Positions 55,179-63,828 of a stretch of DNA of 64,000 nucleotides are shown here, piece after piece; positions within the stretch are counted from its first letter, which is position 1; each line of letters starts with the position of its first letter. The position numbers and the translations under genes are program-made. The notes under the pieces are model-generated. The model did no database searches and was not told where the DNA came from. It saw only the letters and a list, made by a program, of their open reading frames with translations. Source of the stretch: Mucilaginibacter agri (GTDB taxonomy: Bacteria > Bacteroidota > Bacteroidia > Sphingobacteriales > Sphingobacteriaceae); the NCBI RefSeq assembly GCF_009928685.1, contig NZ_WWEO01000036.1, forward strand, positions 35,424 to 99,423, read 5' to 3'.

Positions 55179-56075
55179 ATGCTCGATTTCAGATTGAAGG
55201 TATTTTATACCGTTGCCCGGCGGCTAAATTTCACCCGGGCTGCTGCCGAATTGTTTATTACCCAGCCTGCTGTTACCAAGCATATTAAAGAATTAGAAAG
55301 CCAGTTTAAGGCTTCGCTGTTTGAGAGGAGCGGTAATAAAAAGATAAGCCTCACGCCTGCGGGCGAAATGCTGCTGCAGCACGTAATCCAATTGCTTGAT
55401 GTTTACCGGGAGCTCGAGTACGATATGAACTTATTGGTTAAGCAGCATACAGGCAGTCTGCATATTGGGGCAAGTACCACCGTGGCGCAGTACATCATTC
55501 CACCGGTGCTGGCGCAGTTTCACAAGAAGTTTAAGGATATTAACATAAAACTGGTAACAAGTAATACCGAAGATATTGAACATGCGCTGCTAAATAAAGA
55601 GATTGAGATCGGCATTATAGAAGGCATTTCGCGCAACCCGCAAATTAGTTATGAAGAATATTTGCCCGACGAACTGGTGCTGGTAAGCTCAAACAATAAC
55701 AGTTTACTGAAAAAGGATTCGATAAAACCCGACGAGCTTAAAAACTATCCGCTTCTGCTACGCGAGCAAGGTTCGGGCACTTTGGACGTAATTGTGCATT
55801 CATTAAAAAACCACAACATCAAATTATCCGATCTCAATATCGAAATGCAGTTGGGGAGCACCGAGGCTATCAAGTCGTACTTGTTGCATAGTAATTGCCT
55901 TGCATTTTTATCGGTGCAGGCCATATTAAAAGAACTTAAACACAACGACTGCCGCATTGTGGATGTAAAAGGGTTAAGTATCGAACGCCCCTTTTATTTT
56001 ATCACCCAACACGGCCAACCGCACTCGCTGGCCGAATTATTTATGCGTTTCGCACGCAATTATAAAATCGATTAA
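55179..56075 (+). CDS. LysR family regulator of the sulfur operon
   Basis: 298 residues. Winged HTH at 1-60 (RLNFTRAAAELFITQPAVTKHIKELESQF), then a periplasmic-binding-like effector domain (TGSLHIGASTTVAQYIIPPVLAQF, RPFYFI). Its stop lies 1 nt before the next ATG, so it is transcribed with the YeeE-YeeE-YeiH genes that it presumably controls. LysR genes next to YeiH-type exporters are common; the inducer is probably a sulfur compound. Confidence 0.92.
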   Translation: MLDFRLKVFYTVARRLNFTRAAAELFITQPAVTKHIKELESQFKASLFERSGNKKISLTPAGEMLLQHVIQLLDVYRELEYDMNLLVKQHTGSLHIGASTTVAQYIIPPVLAQFHKKFKDINIKLVTSNTEDIEHALLNKEIEIGIIEGISRNPQISYEEYLPDELVLVSSNNNSLLKKDSIKPDELKNYPLLLREQGSGTLDVIVHSLKNHNIKLSDLNIEMQLGSTEAIKSYLLHSNCLAFLSVQAILKELKHNDCRIVDVKGLSIERPFYFITQHGQPHSLAELFMRFARNYKID

Positions 56076-56076
56076 C

Positions 56077-56637
56077 ATGGATTTGATTAAACAACCCTGG
56101 CCTTGGTATGTAGCCGGTCCGCTTATCGGATTGGTGGTACCCGCTTTATTATTACTGGGCAACAAAACATTTGGCATATCATCATCCCTAAGGCATATTT
56201 GTGCGGCTTGCTTTCCGTCCAATATTTCTTTTTTTAAATACGACTGGAAGAAAGAAAGCTGGAATCTGTTTTTCGCTGTAGGTATAATTATTGGAGGAGC
56301 CGTAGCAACCTATCTACTCTCCGTTCCTGGCCCCGTTGACCTTAATCCGGATACTGTTGTTACGTTGAAACATCAAGGTGTTAAAGACTTTAGCGGGTTA
56401 CTGCCAGCCGATATTTTCAGCTTTAGCCAATTACTCACCCTACGAGGATTTATATTTATTGTGGTTGGTGGCTTCATGGTGGGCTTCGGCACACGGTATG
56501 CGGGTGGTTGCACTTCGGGGCATGCAATTATGGGTATCTCCTCCTTGCAATGGCCATCGCTGGTGGCAACCTGTTGCTTTATGATTGGCGGTTTTGTGAT
56601 GACCTGGTTTATTTTACCTTATCTCCTTCAACTTTAA
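56077..56637 (+). CDS. YeeE/YedE family sulfur-compound permease
   Basis: 186 residues, about five transmembrane helices (near 7-24, 64-82, 106-140, 158-180). The family Cys motif YAGGCTSGHAIMGISSLQW carries Cys147. YeeE imports thiosulfate through relayed cysteines; here the function is inferred. ATG one base after the LysR stop; next gene 4 nt away. Confidence 0.9.
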   Translation: MDLIKQPWPWYVAGPLIGLVVPALLLLGNKTFGISSSLRHICAACFPSNISFFKYDWKKESWNLFFAVGIIIGGAVATYLLSVPGPVDLNPDTVVTLKHQGVKDFSGLLPADIFSFSQLLTLRGFIFIVVGGFMVGFGTRYAGGCTSGHAIMGISSLQWPSLVATCCFMIGGFVMTWFILPYLLQL

Positions 56638-56641
56638 TAGC

Positions 56642-57052
56642 ATGCGCAATCTAAAATATTTAATTGTGGGGATGCTTTTCGGCATAGTGCTCATCAAATC
56701 GCAGGTGGTATCATGGTTTCGAATTCAGGAAATGTTCAGGCTGCAGGCTTTCCATATGTATGGCGTTATCGGCAGTGCCATTGTGATAGGCATGATCTCG
56801 GTGTTGCTGATCAAACGCTTTCAGGTTAAAACCATTAACAACGAAACAGTAATAATCCCCGACAAGAAATTCCATTGGGGCAACGTTTACGGCGGACTAA
56901 TTTTCGGCCTAGGTTGGGCTATTACCGGCGCTTGCCCCGGTCCATTGTTCGCCCAGATCGGCAGCGGCTTTCTGGTGATTATAGTTACCCTGCTAAGCGT
57001 CATCGCAGGCACATGGGTTTATGGCTTGCTTCGCGATAAGTTACCTCATTAA
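56642..57052 (+). CDS. Second YeeE/YedE-type permease (DUF6691 class)
   Basis: 136 residues, four transmembrane helices. GLIFGLGWAITGACPGPLFAQIGSG carries the matching Cys of the pair. Two short YeeE-like proteins in tandem probably form one channel with the preceding gene. Follows it by 4 nt. Role: thiosulfate or sulfide-type import. Confidence 0.88.
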   Translation: MRNLKYLIVGMLFGIVLIKSQVVSWFRIQEMFRLQAFHMYGVIGSAIVIGMISVLLIKRFQVKTINNETVIIPDKKFHWGNVYGGLIFGLGWAITGACPGPLFAQIGSGFLVIIVTLLSVIAGTWVYGLLRDKLPH

Positions 57053-57138
57053 TAACTTTTGGTTATTGATAATAGCAAATTCTAATAAAAATAGTGAATT
57101 AGATTGATGGACATTTGGGTATCAAAACATAAAATATT

Positions 57139-58116
57139 ATGGATACTCAACATCAAATTACCAATACCGCAAATGGTGTTCTGCTCAATATCAACGAAAA
57201 TGGCCGTAAAGTTATTTTCATTTTTGCTACAGTACTTTGTTTAACACCTTTTGTTAGTCCGGCTGTTGCCTTGCTTATGGGTTTGGTGGTGGCGCAGCTT
57301 ACCGGGCATCCATATTTGCACCTCAACCATAAAGCCACGCACATTTTATTGCAGGTTTCGGTGGTGGGTCTAGGCTTCGGTATGAATTTGCACAGCGCAG
57401 TGCAGGCCGGTAGAGAGGGCATTGTTTTCACCATCTTTTCTATCCTGGGCACGCTCACCTTTGGCTACCTTATGGGCCGCTGGTTACGTATCGAACAAAA
57501 AACATCTTACCTAATTTCGGCTGGCACTGCCATTTGCGGGGGAAGCGCCATTGCGGCTATATCACCTGTAATTAAGGCTGAAGAGAAACAGATCTCGGTG
57601 GCGCTTGGCTGCGTATTTATCCTCAACTCTATCGCCTTATTTATATTCCCGGTTATCGGCCATCACCTAAATTTATCGCAAACCCAATTTGGGTTATGGT
57701 GCGCCATTGCCATACACGACACCAGCTCGGTAGTTGGTGCAGCCAGCAAATATGGCCCGCATGCCCTGGAAGTTGCAACCACCGTTAAACTGGCAAGAGC
57801 CCTATGGATTATCCCGGTGGCATTTGTATCAACCTTTGTGTTCAAGAACCAATCGAAGAAAATCAGCATCCCCTATTTTATTGCTTTGTTTGTGCTGGCC
57901 ATGGTAGCCAACACTTACATTCCGGCTATGGCAATAGTCAGCCCGTTTGTAATTATTGTTGCCAATGCGGGGCTTACTTTAACCCTGTTTTTAATTGGCG
58001 CAGGGTTGTCACGCAAGGTGCTGGCATCGGTAGGCTTCAAGCCGCTGCTACAAGGTGCGGTATTGTGGGTGGCTATATCTGCAACGGCACTTTATGCGGT
58101 AATGCACCTGGCTTAA
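57139..58116 (+). CDS. YeiH family putative sulfate exporter
   Basis: 325 residues, ten transmembrane helices. PF03601: GFGMNLHSAVQAGREGI, the SAGTAICGGSAIAAI loop with the conserved Cys-Gly-Gly, and a C-terminal GAGLSRKVL. Family members have been called sulfate exporters without direct proof. It lies 86 nt after the second YeeE gene and probably in the LysR regulon. A poly-C tract follows its stop. Confidence 0.92.
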   Translation: MDTQHQITNTANGVLLNINENGRKVIFIFATVLCLTPFVSPAVALLMGLVVAQLTGHPYLHLNHKATHILLQVSVVGLGFGMNLHSAVQAGREGIVFTIFSILGTLTFGYLMGRWLRIEQKTSYLISAGTAICGGSAIAAISPVIKAEEKQISVALGCVFILNSIALFIFPVIGHHLNLSQTQFGLWCAIAIHDTSSVVGAASKYGPHALEVATTVKLARALWIIPVAFVSTFVFKNQSKKISIPYFIALFVLAMVANTYIPAMAIVSPFVIIVANAGLTLTLFLIGAGLSRKVLASVGFKPLLQGAVLWVAISATALYAVMHLA

Positions 58117-58155
58117 GAATAGGAAAGAAGCCGACTAACTAATGGTTAATTTTAG

Positions 58156-58165
58156 CCCCCCCCCC
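58156..58165. repeat. Ten-cytosine homopolymer tract
   Basis: A run of ten C sits 40 nt after the YeiH stop and about 200 nt before the fasciclin ATG. Long C tracts slip during replication and are sites of phase variation in other bacteria; here it may also reflect sequencing error. Confidence 0.85.
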
Positions 58166-58362
58166 AGTATATGATGCCGACTTGTTTTTGACATTTTTCT
58201 TTTTGATTATCAAATCAATAGCCTCTAAAGACACAATTTACAACAAACAATTCTGCTTTAATTTAAGTTACAGTTAACTGAAAGTTGAATTAGTATTTAT
58301 TAAAATTGGATTGCTATAGAGAAACAGCTACTTATTTATTAACCAGAAACACATATTTTAAC

Positions 58363-58944
58363 ATGAAAAAGTCCCTTTTAATAGTAGCCGCATCTTTAGT
58401 TGCATGCTTTACGGCAAACCAAACATTTGCCCAAACACAAGATACTACTAAGAAAAACCCAACAACGCCCACTACAACCACCGCTGCTGCAGCACCAACT
58501 TTAGATGTAGCAGCCATATTATCAGCCAGCGCCGATTACTCTACCGCAGCATCAGCCGTTAAAGCAGCCGGTGTTGAGAACGACTTAAAGGCAACTGGCC
58601 CATTTACCGTATTTGCACCAAACAATGTGGCGTTTAGCAAGCTACCCGCCGGTAAGTTGGATAGTTTAATGAAAGACCCAACCAAACTGGCCACCTTAGT
58701 AAAAGGCCACGTGGTAACAGGCCACTATGGCAAAGCCGAAATTATTAAAGCCCTAACTACAGGTAAAGGCAAGGCTACATTAACCACTATAGATGGCCAG
58801 ACCTTAACCTTATCTGTGAGCCCTAACAAAACCCTGCAATTAACCAACGCAGCCGGCAACTCGGCCGAAGTGGTATTATATGATATGATGGGTACCAATG
58901 GCGTAGTAAACGGTATTAACGCCGTACTTGCGCCAACTAAATAA
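58363..58944 (+). CDS. Exported fasciclin (FAS1) domain protein
   Basis: 193 residues from the ATG at 58363, which gives a signal peptide (MKKSLLIVAASLVACFTANQ...); the open frame upstream lacks one. A Thr/Pro-rich spacer (about 27-45) precedes one FAS1 domain with the H1 box GPFTVFAPNNVAFSKLPAG and the H2-like NGVVNGINAVLAP. A periplasmic or surface adhesion domain. Monocistronic. Confidence 0.93.
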   Translation: MKKSLLIVAASLVACFTANQTFAQTQDTTKKNPTTPTTTTAAAAPTLDVAAILSASADYSTAASAVKAAGVENDLKATGPFTVFAPNNVAFSKLPAGKLDSLMKDPTKLATLVKGHVVTGHYGKAEIIKALTTGKGKATLTTIDGQTLTLSVSPNKTLQLTNAAGNSAEVVLYDMMGTNGVVNGINAVLAPTK

Positions 58945-58966
58945 TTCGATATTTTTTTAAATCCTG

Positions 58967-59006
58967 AAAGAGCCTGCATGTTACAAAACATTCAGGCTCT
59001 TTTATT
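58967..59006 (+). terminator. Rho-independent terminator
   Basis: AAAGAGCCTG pairs with CAGGCTCTTT, then TTATTT, 22 nt after the fasciclin stop. Confidence 0.85.
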
Positions 59007-59109
59007 TGATACGTAAAAAGCTTACCTTGTATAAGCTTGTGTTACAGGTGCATGATACCGTTGGCAAGCATATTTTTGATTATTTGTTGATCTCAAACCG
59101 CCAATAAAT

Positions 59110-59997
59110 ATGAAAACGCTTTTAGTGCCAACCGACTTTTCTTCGCCAGCCGAGAATGCGGCGGTTTATGCCATGCATCTCGCCAAAGGCATACGGGCCA
59201 ATATTAAATTGTGCCATGCCACCAAGGTATTTAACAACATGTTTTACCCGGCACAGGTTACCTGGCCTATAGATGATATGCCAGAGGTTGACGAAGGCGC
59301 AACCGAATCACTAAAATTAATGGCCGGGCGGTTAAGCCATCAAAGCCAGTTACAATATCACGGCGAAGGCTTTCAACCCGAAGTGAGCTACTGCAGCGAG
59401 TGCGGCGAAACCACCGACGTAATTACCAACACTGTAACCCGCGAGCGTATGCCCCTGGTGGTAATGGGTATGGCGGCAGCAGGCGGTATAAGCCGGATGC
59501 TTTTTGGTAGCAGCTCTAACAGTTTAATAGAACATGCGCACTTCCCGGTGTTATTGGTACCGGCTACGTATAAATTTAAGCCGATAAAAAAGATAGCCTT
59601 CGCCACCACACTTAAAAAGGAGGATATAGCGGTAGTGCATGCCCTTGCTGGCCTGGCTAAATATATGCAGGCCGATATTTTACTCACCCACGTTACTGAC
59701 GAAAGCCACGACGGCCCCGGCGTTAAGGAGCGCAGCGACGCCTTTTTAAAAGAGGTTTGCAACAAGGCCAATTACGACCGCATTTACTACAGCCTCATTA
59801 AAGGCCACGATGTAGACAAAGGCCTCGACTGGCTCGCAGAACACGGGCAGATAGACATGTTGGTATTGGTTCATCATAACCACGGTTTTATAAAACGGAT
59901 ATTTGGCGAAAGCATCACCCTATCTATGGCAACGCATACAACCATACCATTGTTGGTTTTCTCCGGCAGAGCGGGTGCTGTATTACCGGCTTTTTAA
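59110..59997 (+). CDS. Tandem-domain universal stress protein
   Basis: 295 residues with two Usp domains (about 1-150 and 155-295). Domain 1 starts LLVPTDFSSPAENAAVYAMHLA and ends VVMGMAAAGGISRMLFGSSSNSLIEHAHFPVLLVP, which carries the ATP-type G-2X-G-9X-G(S/T) pattern. Domain 2 starts KIAFATTLKKEDIAVVHALA and ends FIKRIFGESITLSMATHTTIPLLVF with a weaker motif. Cytoplasmic, stress or anaerobic response. Monocistronic. Confidence 0.93.
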   Translation: MKTLLVPTDFSSPAENAAVYAMHLAKGIRANIKLCHATKVFNNMFYPAQVTWPIDDMPEVDEGATESLKLMAGRLSHQSQLQYHGEGFQPEVSYCSECGETTDVITNTVTRERMPLVVMGMAAAGGISRMLFGSSSNSLIEHAHFPVLLVPATYKFKPIKKIAFATTLKKEDIAVVHALAGLAKYMQADILLTHVTDESHDGPGVKERSDAFLKEVCNKANYDRIYYSLIKGHDVDKGLDWLAEHGQIDMLVLVHHNHGFIKRIFGESITLSMATHTTIPLLVFSGRAGAVLPAF

Positions 59998-60015
59998 CGT
60001 TGGTTTTACGCTGCG

Positions 60016-60190
60016 GGTGGTGCAGTGGTGCAATGTTCCATGTGCACCACTGTGTTCCAACTTAAAAGTCATTTCCATATAAATACATCGATATAAGTAA
60101 CTAATTTTTAAATACTTAACCAACATACTTAAAAGTTATAAAAACAGGATGATGTTCCACTTTTGATGACTTTTAAGTATTTTTTGATGT
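60016..60190. repeat. Dispersed GTGGTGCA repeat, copy B
   Basis: Occupies most of the 440-nt gene-free region 59998-60437. Inverted relative to copy A at 30245-30430: GTGGTGCA...TGCACCAC hairpin, GGAACACAGTGGTGCA, ACTTAAAAGTCAT. The rest of the gap (to 60437) has GC-rich short repeats (CCCCGGGCGGGG, CTCCTGCGGAGGAG) and no gene. Confidence 0.7.
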
Positions 60191-60437
60191 CAATACTCCG
60201 CCAGCAGAATATTGGAGGAAATTGTGTAGCGAGGGTGCTTTGATAATTCAAAATGAAAAGTCTAAATTCCCAGCCCCGGGCGGGGTGCGGCTGGTTTGGG
60301 TTCTGACAAGTCCAGAAGACTCCTGCGGAGGAGGAGTTTCGTTCCCAATTCAATTGCATAAACCCCTCTCTGCTACAGCAAGGCTCTCCTTGTTTAGGTG
60401 ATCAAGCGGGAATGAATTATAACGTCAACCGAAATCA

Positions 60438-60899
60438 ATGAGATTCCATAATTTATTATTTTATTTGATTATCTGCCTGTTGAGTAGCTATTGTAAGCCA
60501 AATGCAGGCAATGATTACAAAATAAGAGTTGATTTTCGGTTTGGAAAGAAGTTTGTTAGTATTAAAATAAATGAGGATGGTAAAGCTTATGCAGTTAAAG
60601 GTAGCAGTAATAATTACACTGATGCCTTTAAAGTCATAGATTCGAAAATGAGCCAACAATTTACACTTGATTCAGTTAAACAATTTTATAAAGCGGTTCG
60701 TGAATTAGGAGAAAAAGATAATTTAATAAGAGGAAATATAACCGACGGCATGAGAACTGAAATATATTATGAAGGGAAAAAAGTTTATGACGCATATTCG
60801 AGTAATAGGTTTTTTTGGGATTTGTTTAGGCCAATAATGGACGAAATACCAAGGGGTTATAGTCCATTTAGACCTGCTGATAATGTGTTTGATTATTAA
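60438..60899 (+). CDS. Hypothetical lipoprotein, AT-rich
   Basis: 153 residues, lipobox LLSSYC with Cys19. The mature part is basic-acidic mixed (IRVDFRFGKKFVSIKINEDGKAYAVKG; beta-strands) and has no recognised family. Visibly more AT-rich than the core genes, so it may be acquired. Alone between repeats. Confidence 0.7.
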   Translation: MRFHNLLFYLIICLLSSYCKPNAGNDYKIRVDFRFGKKFVSIKINEDGKAYAVKGSSNNYTDAFKVIDSKMSQQFTLDSVKQFYKAVRELGEKDNLIRGNITDGMRTEIYYEGKKVYDAYSSNRFFWDLFRPIMDEIPRGYSPFRPADNVFDY

Positions 60900-61103
60900 A
60901 TTTATAAGCCATAGTGCTCAAGACTAACTATTACCGACGGTTAAGTTGACAGGGAATCCCTCCACTACCGCAAGGCTCCGCCTTGTGGTAAAACACCCGA
61001 TAAAAATCTCATAAACGCACAAAGCCCGGCAAAACTCGCCGGGCCATGTTCTCAACATATCAACACACAGCGCAAAATTAGGCTATTAAGCATTTCGAAA
61101 AAG

Positions 61104-61137
61104 TGACGAAGATCATTTTCCGCCATGACGCCCGTCA
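61104..61137. promoter_or_regulatory. Two tandem Crp/Fnr-like sites
   Basis: TGACGAAGATCA (61104-61115) and TGACGCCCGTCA (61126-61137), both TGA-N6-TCA as in Crp/Fnr half-site pairs; the second is fully symmetric (CATGACG-CC-CGTCATG). Their centres are 22 nt apart, about two helical turns, and the pair lies 53 nt before the membrane-protein ATG. Confidence 0.5.
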
Positions 61138-61189
61138 TGGTGCAGGTGGCCGTTTCTGCCGACATTTGTTATATCAAAACAAAACGATT

Positions 61190-61537
61190 ATGGCAACTCT
61201 AAAAGCAATTGATCAAGTAAGCTGGACCGCTGAACATCATACCGAAAATAACTTTAATCTGTGGACTAAATTTATAGCCTGGACAGATAGCCAAAAACCA
61301 AACCACACTTTGTGGTTCTTTATAACCTTAATCGGTCAGGGTGTGTTATTTTTACCTGTACCTGCCGTATTAATGTACTACTATGATGCCCCAATAGGCG
61401 TATTGGCCGTAACCATGGTATGTTTTTTCACCACCATTATAGCCAACATGGGTGGCGAAGGTATCCGCACAACACTTACACTGTTAGCGGCAAGTACCAT
61501 CATCCACGTAGCAATGGTGCTAGCATTTGTGTTCTAA
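61190..61537 (+). CDS. Small two-to-three-helix membrane protein
   Basis: 115 residues from the ATG at 61190; an upstream in-frame ATG at 61103 would place the first 29 codons across the Crp/Fnr-like sites and add a basic stretch with no sense. Helices lie near 41-64, 69-90 and 97-115. No family recognised. The two tandem sites suggest redox- or cAMP-linked control, possibly under low oxygen. It ends in a UUCG terminator. Confidence 0.75.
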   Translation: MATLKAIDQVSWTAEHHTENNFNLWTKFIAWTDSQKPNHTLWFFITLIGQGVLFLPVPAVLMYYYDAPIGVLAVTMVCFFTTIIANMGGEGIRTTLTLLAASTIIHVAMVLAFVF

Positions 61538-61575
61538 TAATTTTCCATATACAATCAGAGTTCAAATACGTAAAG

Positions 61576-61599
61576 AGCGGCCTTCGGGCCGCTTTTTTT
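61576..61599 (+). terminator. UUCG-tetraloop terminator
   Basis: AGCGGCC-TTCG-GGCCGCT followed by seven T, 38 nt after the membrane-protein stop. Confidence 0.95.
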
Positions 61600-61610
61600 G
61601 TGGAATAAAC

Positions 61611-61731
61611 TTCCTGTCCGTCCCATCCCCCTCTCGCACATCCCGTTACACGGCGGACACTTACGATACCAATCTTCGATAGTCTGAAGACTATCAGCAT
61701 AATCATTCGAAGTCGGAGACTTCGAACAGCA
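61611..61731. repeat. Left direct repeat of the two-gene module
   Basis: About 120 nt. It carries two perfect hairpins: GATAGTC-TGAA-GACTATC and TTCGAAGTC-GGA-GACTTCGAA. It repeats in the same orientation at 63049-63172 with few changes. The 277-residue gene ends 5 nt outside its boundary. Confidence 0.9.
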
Positions 61732-61735
61732 GTGG

Positions 61736-62569
61736 CTAATCAATAATCTCAATTCCGTCGATCAGGTTGAAATATTTATTATATAGTAAGAATTGCGCGA
61801 GTTTTGCTAACTTAAATTCATCAGAATTTTTACCAAGACTGAATTTTTCATATAGCGTCAACGAATTAAAGGACTGCGCTATCCAATCTGTTACAGTAAA
61901 TTCATAATCTTCTTTGATAGCCTTCGTCGAGCCATCCTTTATCCCGTAAGCCAAGCCAATACCGTCAATTTGGTAATCCCTGATCGTATCCATAAAAAAT
62001 TCGGCCAATTCAGAATTATCGATGATATAATTGACGATTTTTAAGTTTTTCTTGAAATTGATATTATCTCCAGGCAACAGGTCGATCAAAATAGCTGCTT
62101 TTTTCTTCTGTTCATGTGACATCATAGGTCCGATTCTCTTGGCAAACACGGCTAACGCCAGGCTATACCAAGCAAGGCTGACCGCATGGCCGTATGAAAT
62201 TTGCTCATCAGCCAATGTCACGCTATTTGAAAAGTCGTCTGTAAATGGAACCAAGCCGTATTTGTTTAGAATTACTTTACCACTTTGTAAAACTGATGTG
62301 CGTTCGTTCCAACTGCTAACGCCCAATGGTATAACAGTGCCTTTTTCTATACAGTCGATAATATAATCTTGTACTTTCATTCTTCGATCCAAGCCCCTTG
62401 CTTTTTTGAATTGTAATATCTTTAATAATTTTTCCCGTTCTACATTTAAAAAATTAACTAATGTAATGCTTAAGTAAGGATGAGAAGTATTGTGGATTAG
62501 CTCACTCGGGCAGGCATCTGTATAAGTTATAGTAAACTCCCTTCTTGAGAGTGTTTCAATTGGACTCAT
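61736..62569 (-). CDS. Protein of unknown function in the direct-repeat module
   Basis: 277 residues, no signal peptide or clear membrane helix. N-terminal beta-strand region (REFTITYTDACPS), then a helix-rich body (ISYGHAVSLAWYSLALAVFAKRIGP, KKAAILIDLLPGDN). No catalytic motif recognised. AT-rich, unlike the core genes. Its stop is 5 nt from the inner edge of the left repeat; 49 nt separates it from the upstream gene, with which it forms a unit. Confidence 0.7.
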   Translation of the reverse strand: MSPIETLSRREFTITYTDACPSELIHNTSHPYLSITLVNFLNVEREKLLKILQFKKARGLDRRMKVQDYIIDCIEKGTVIPLGVSSWNERTSVLQSGKVILNKYGLVPFTDDFSNSVTLADEQISYGHAVSLAWYSLALAVFAKRIGPMMSHEQKKKAAILIDLLPGDNINFKKNLKIVNYIIDNSELAEFFMDTIRDYQIDGIGLAYGIKDGSTKAIKEDYEFTVTDWIAQSFNSLTLYEKFSLGKNSDEFKLAKLAQFLLYNKYFNLIDGIEIID

Positions 62570-62618
62570 GAACTTTAATATTATTTGCCGTTAATTCGAC
62601 TCGATGGAATTGAAAAAA

Positions 62619-62915
62619 TTAGACATTTGACCAATTCGCGGTAATCCAATCTTCAATTTTCTTATGAGTTCTTATGTTTGATGGCACATCAAGCCTAATC
62701 ATTTTTTCAATCTTCCTATAGGTAGCCAAGCTAGGGTTAGTCCAACGTTTATTCCCTAGGTGATTAATAAAATAAAGAACTTCATATCCTTCAGTTCTAT
62801 TTAACTCGGACCAATCTGTCCCACGAATGTAATAAGGATTGTCATGATCTGCCCTTGCCGACCATTTGTAATAATCGCCATCGTCGTAAAGCATTTCTGA
62901 TCTTAAGTAGCTCAT
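62619..62915 (-). CDS. Small protein of unknown function in the direct-repeat module
   Basis: 98 residues, acidic and aromatic-rich (MSYLRSEMLYDDGDYYKWS..., NPYYIRGTDWSELN, WITANWSNV). No family recognised, no signal. It is the upstream gene of the two-gene AT-rich unit bounded by direct repeats; size and pairing suit a toxin-antitoxin or immunity partner, but nothing in the sequence proves this. Confidence 0.65.
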   Translation of the reverse strand: MSYLRSEMLYDDGDYYKWSARADHDNPYYIRGTDWSELNRTEGYEVLYFINHLGNKRWTNPSLATYRKIEKMIRLDVPSNIRTHKKIEDWITANWSNV

Positions 62916-63048
62916 AAAAGTTAGATTTAGGTTTATTGATAGTTTTCTTAATCACTAACTTATCAAAAACATTATCAACTCGCCACCGTTTAAACACCCA
63001 TATTTATTTCTCTTAAATTCATATCAGCACCACTATCAGTTAATTATA

Positions 63049-63172
63049 TTCCTGTCTGTCCGTCCGCTCCCCTTCCCGCACACCCCATTACACGGCGGAC
63101 ACTTTCATCACGCAACCTTCGATAGTCTGAAGACTATCAGCATAATCATTCGAAGTCGGAGACTTCGAACAG
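63049..63172. repeat. Right direct repeat of the two-gene module
   Basis: Same orientation as 61611-61731; shares ACACGGCGGACACTT and the two hairpins without change in the last 55 nt. Confidence 0.9.
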
Positions 63173-63228
63173 CAAAGACAGCAAAGTTGAGAGAATTGCC
63201 ACCACCGAACCCTGAATACCCCAACCAT

Positions 63229-63444
63229 TGTGGCCTCTTGATTTTCGGGTAGCACTGTCCCTGCTTAAACACTGACTTCCAAAGAAAATAAAGCAGCCAC
63301 GAGTTCTGTTATTCACGGTGTGTTTATTTCTGGTGTTCATGAGATCGCTACGCTAAGTCTCTTGGTACTTCTTTCTTGCGGAAAGAAAGAAGTACATCCA
63401 CTGACGATTCATATTACCCACTACCATTCCTAATGGAAAACGGA
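63229..63444. repeat. Hairpin-bearing repeat, copy 2
   Basis: Starts TGTGGCCTCTTGATTTTCGG, contains AAATAAAGCAGCCACGA, an insert (GTGTGTTTATTTCTGG...), the hairpin GTACTTCTTTCTT/AAGAAAGAAGTAC (63365-63395) and ends CCTAATGGAAAACGGA. The open frames across it (RGCFIF, SATRKSRGHNGWG) are the repeat translated, not genes. Confidence 0.85.
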
Positions 63445-63550
63445 TGTACGCGCATACTTAGCGTGTGGGGTGCTGAAACAAGTTCAGCATGACGAGTGGT
63501 ATCGTTGTGGTTATGAAAATGCCCCACAGAACCCTCCATACCCCAACCAT

Positions 63551-63721
63551 TGTGGCCTCTTGATTTTCGGGTAGCACTACCCCTGCCCACGCACTGACTT
63601 CCGTAGAAAATAAAGCAGCCACGAGTTTTTTCTTTTGGTACTTTTCTTTTTTTCGGCAAAAAAAGAAAAGTACATCCACTGACGATTCATATTGTTCACT
63701 GCCTTCCCTAATGGAAAACGG
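63551..63721. repeat. Hairpin-bearing repeat, copy 3
   Basis: Same block; hairpin GTACTTTTCTTTTTTT/AAAAAAAGAAAAGTAC at 63638-63673, loop CGGC. Between copies 2 and 3 a spacer carries GGGGTGCTGAAACAAGTTC. Confidence 0.85.
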
Positions 63722-63828
63722 CCACGCGCATATACTTGGCCCGTGGGGTGCTGAAACAAGTTCAGCATGACGAGTGGTATCGTTGTGGTTATGAAAATGC
63801 CCCACAGAACCCTCCATACCCTAACCAT

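Noticed and set aside
60129..60359. 76-residue minus-strand frame
   Set aside because: Lies across a dispersed repeat and GC-rich intergenic symmetry; no start signal or family.
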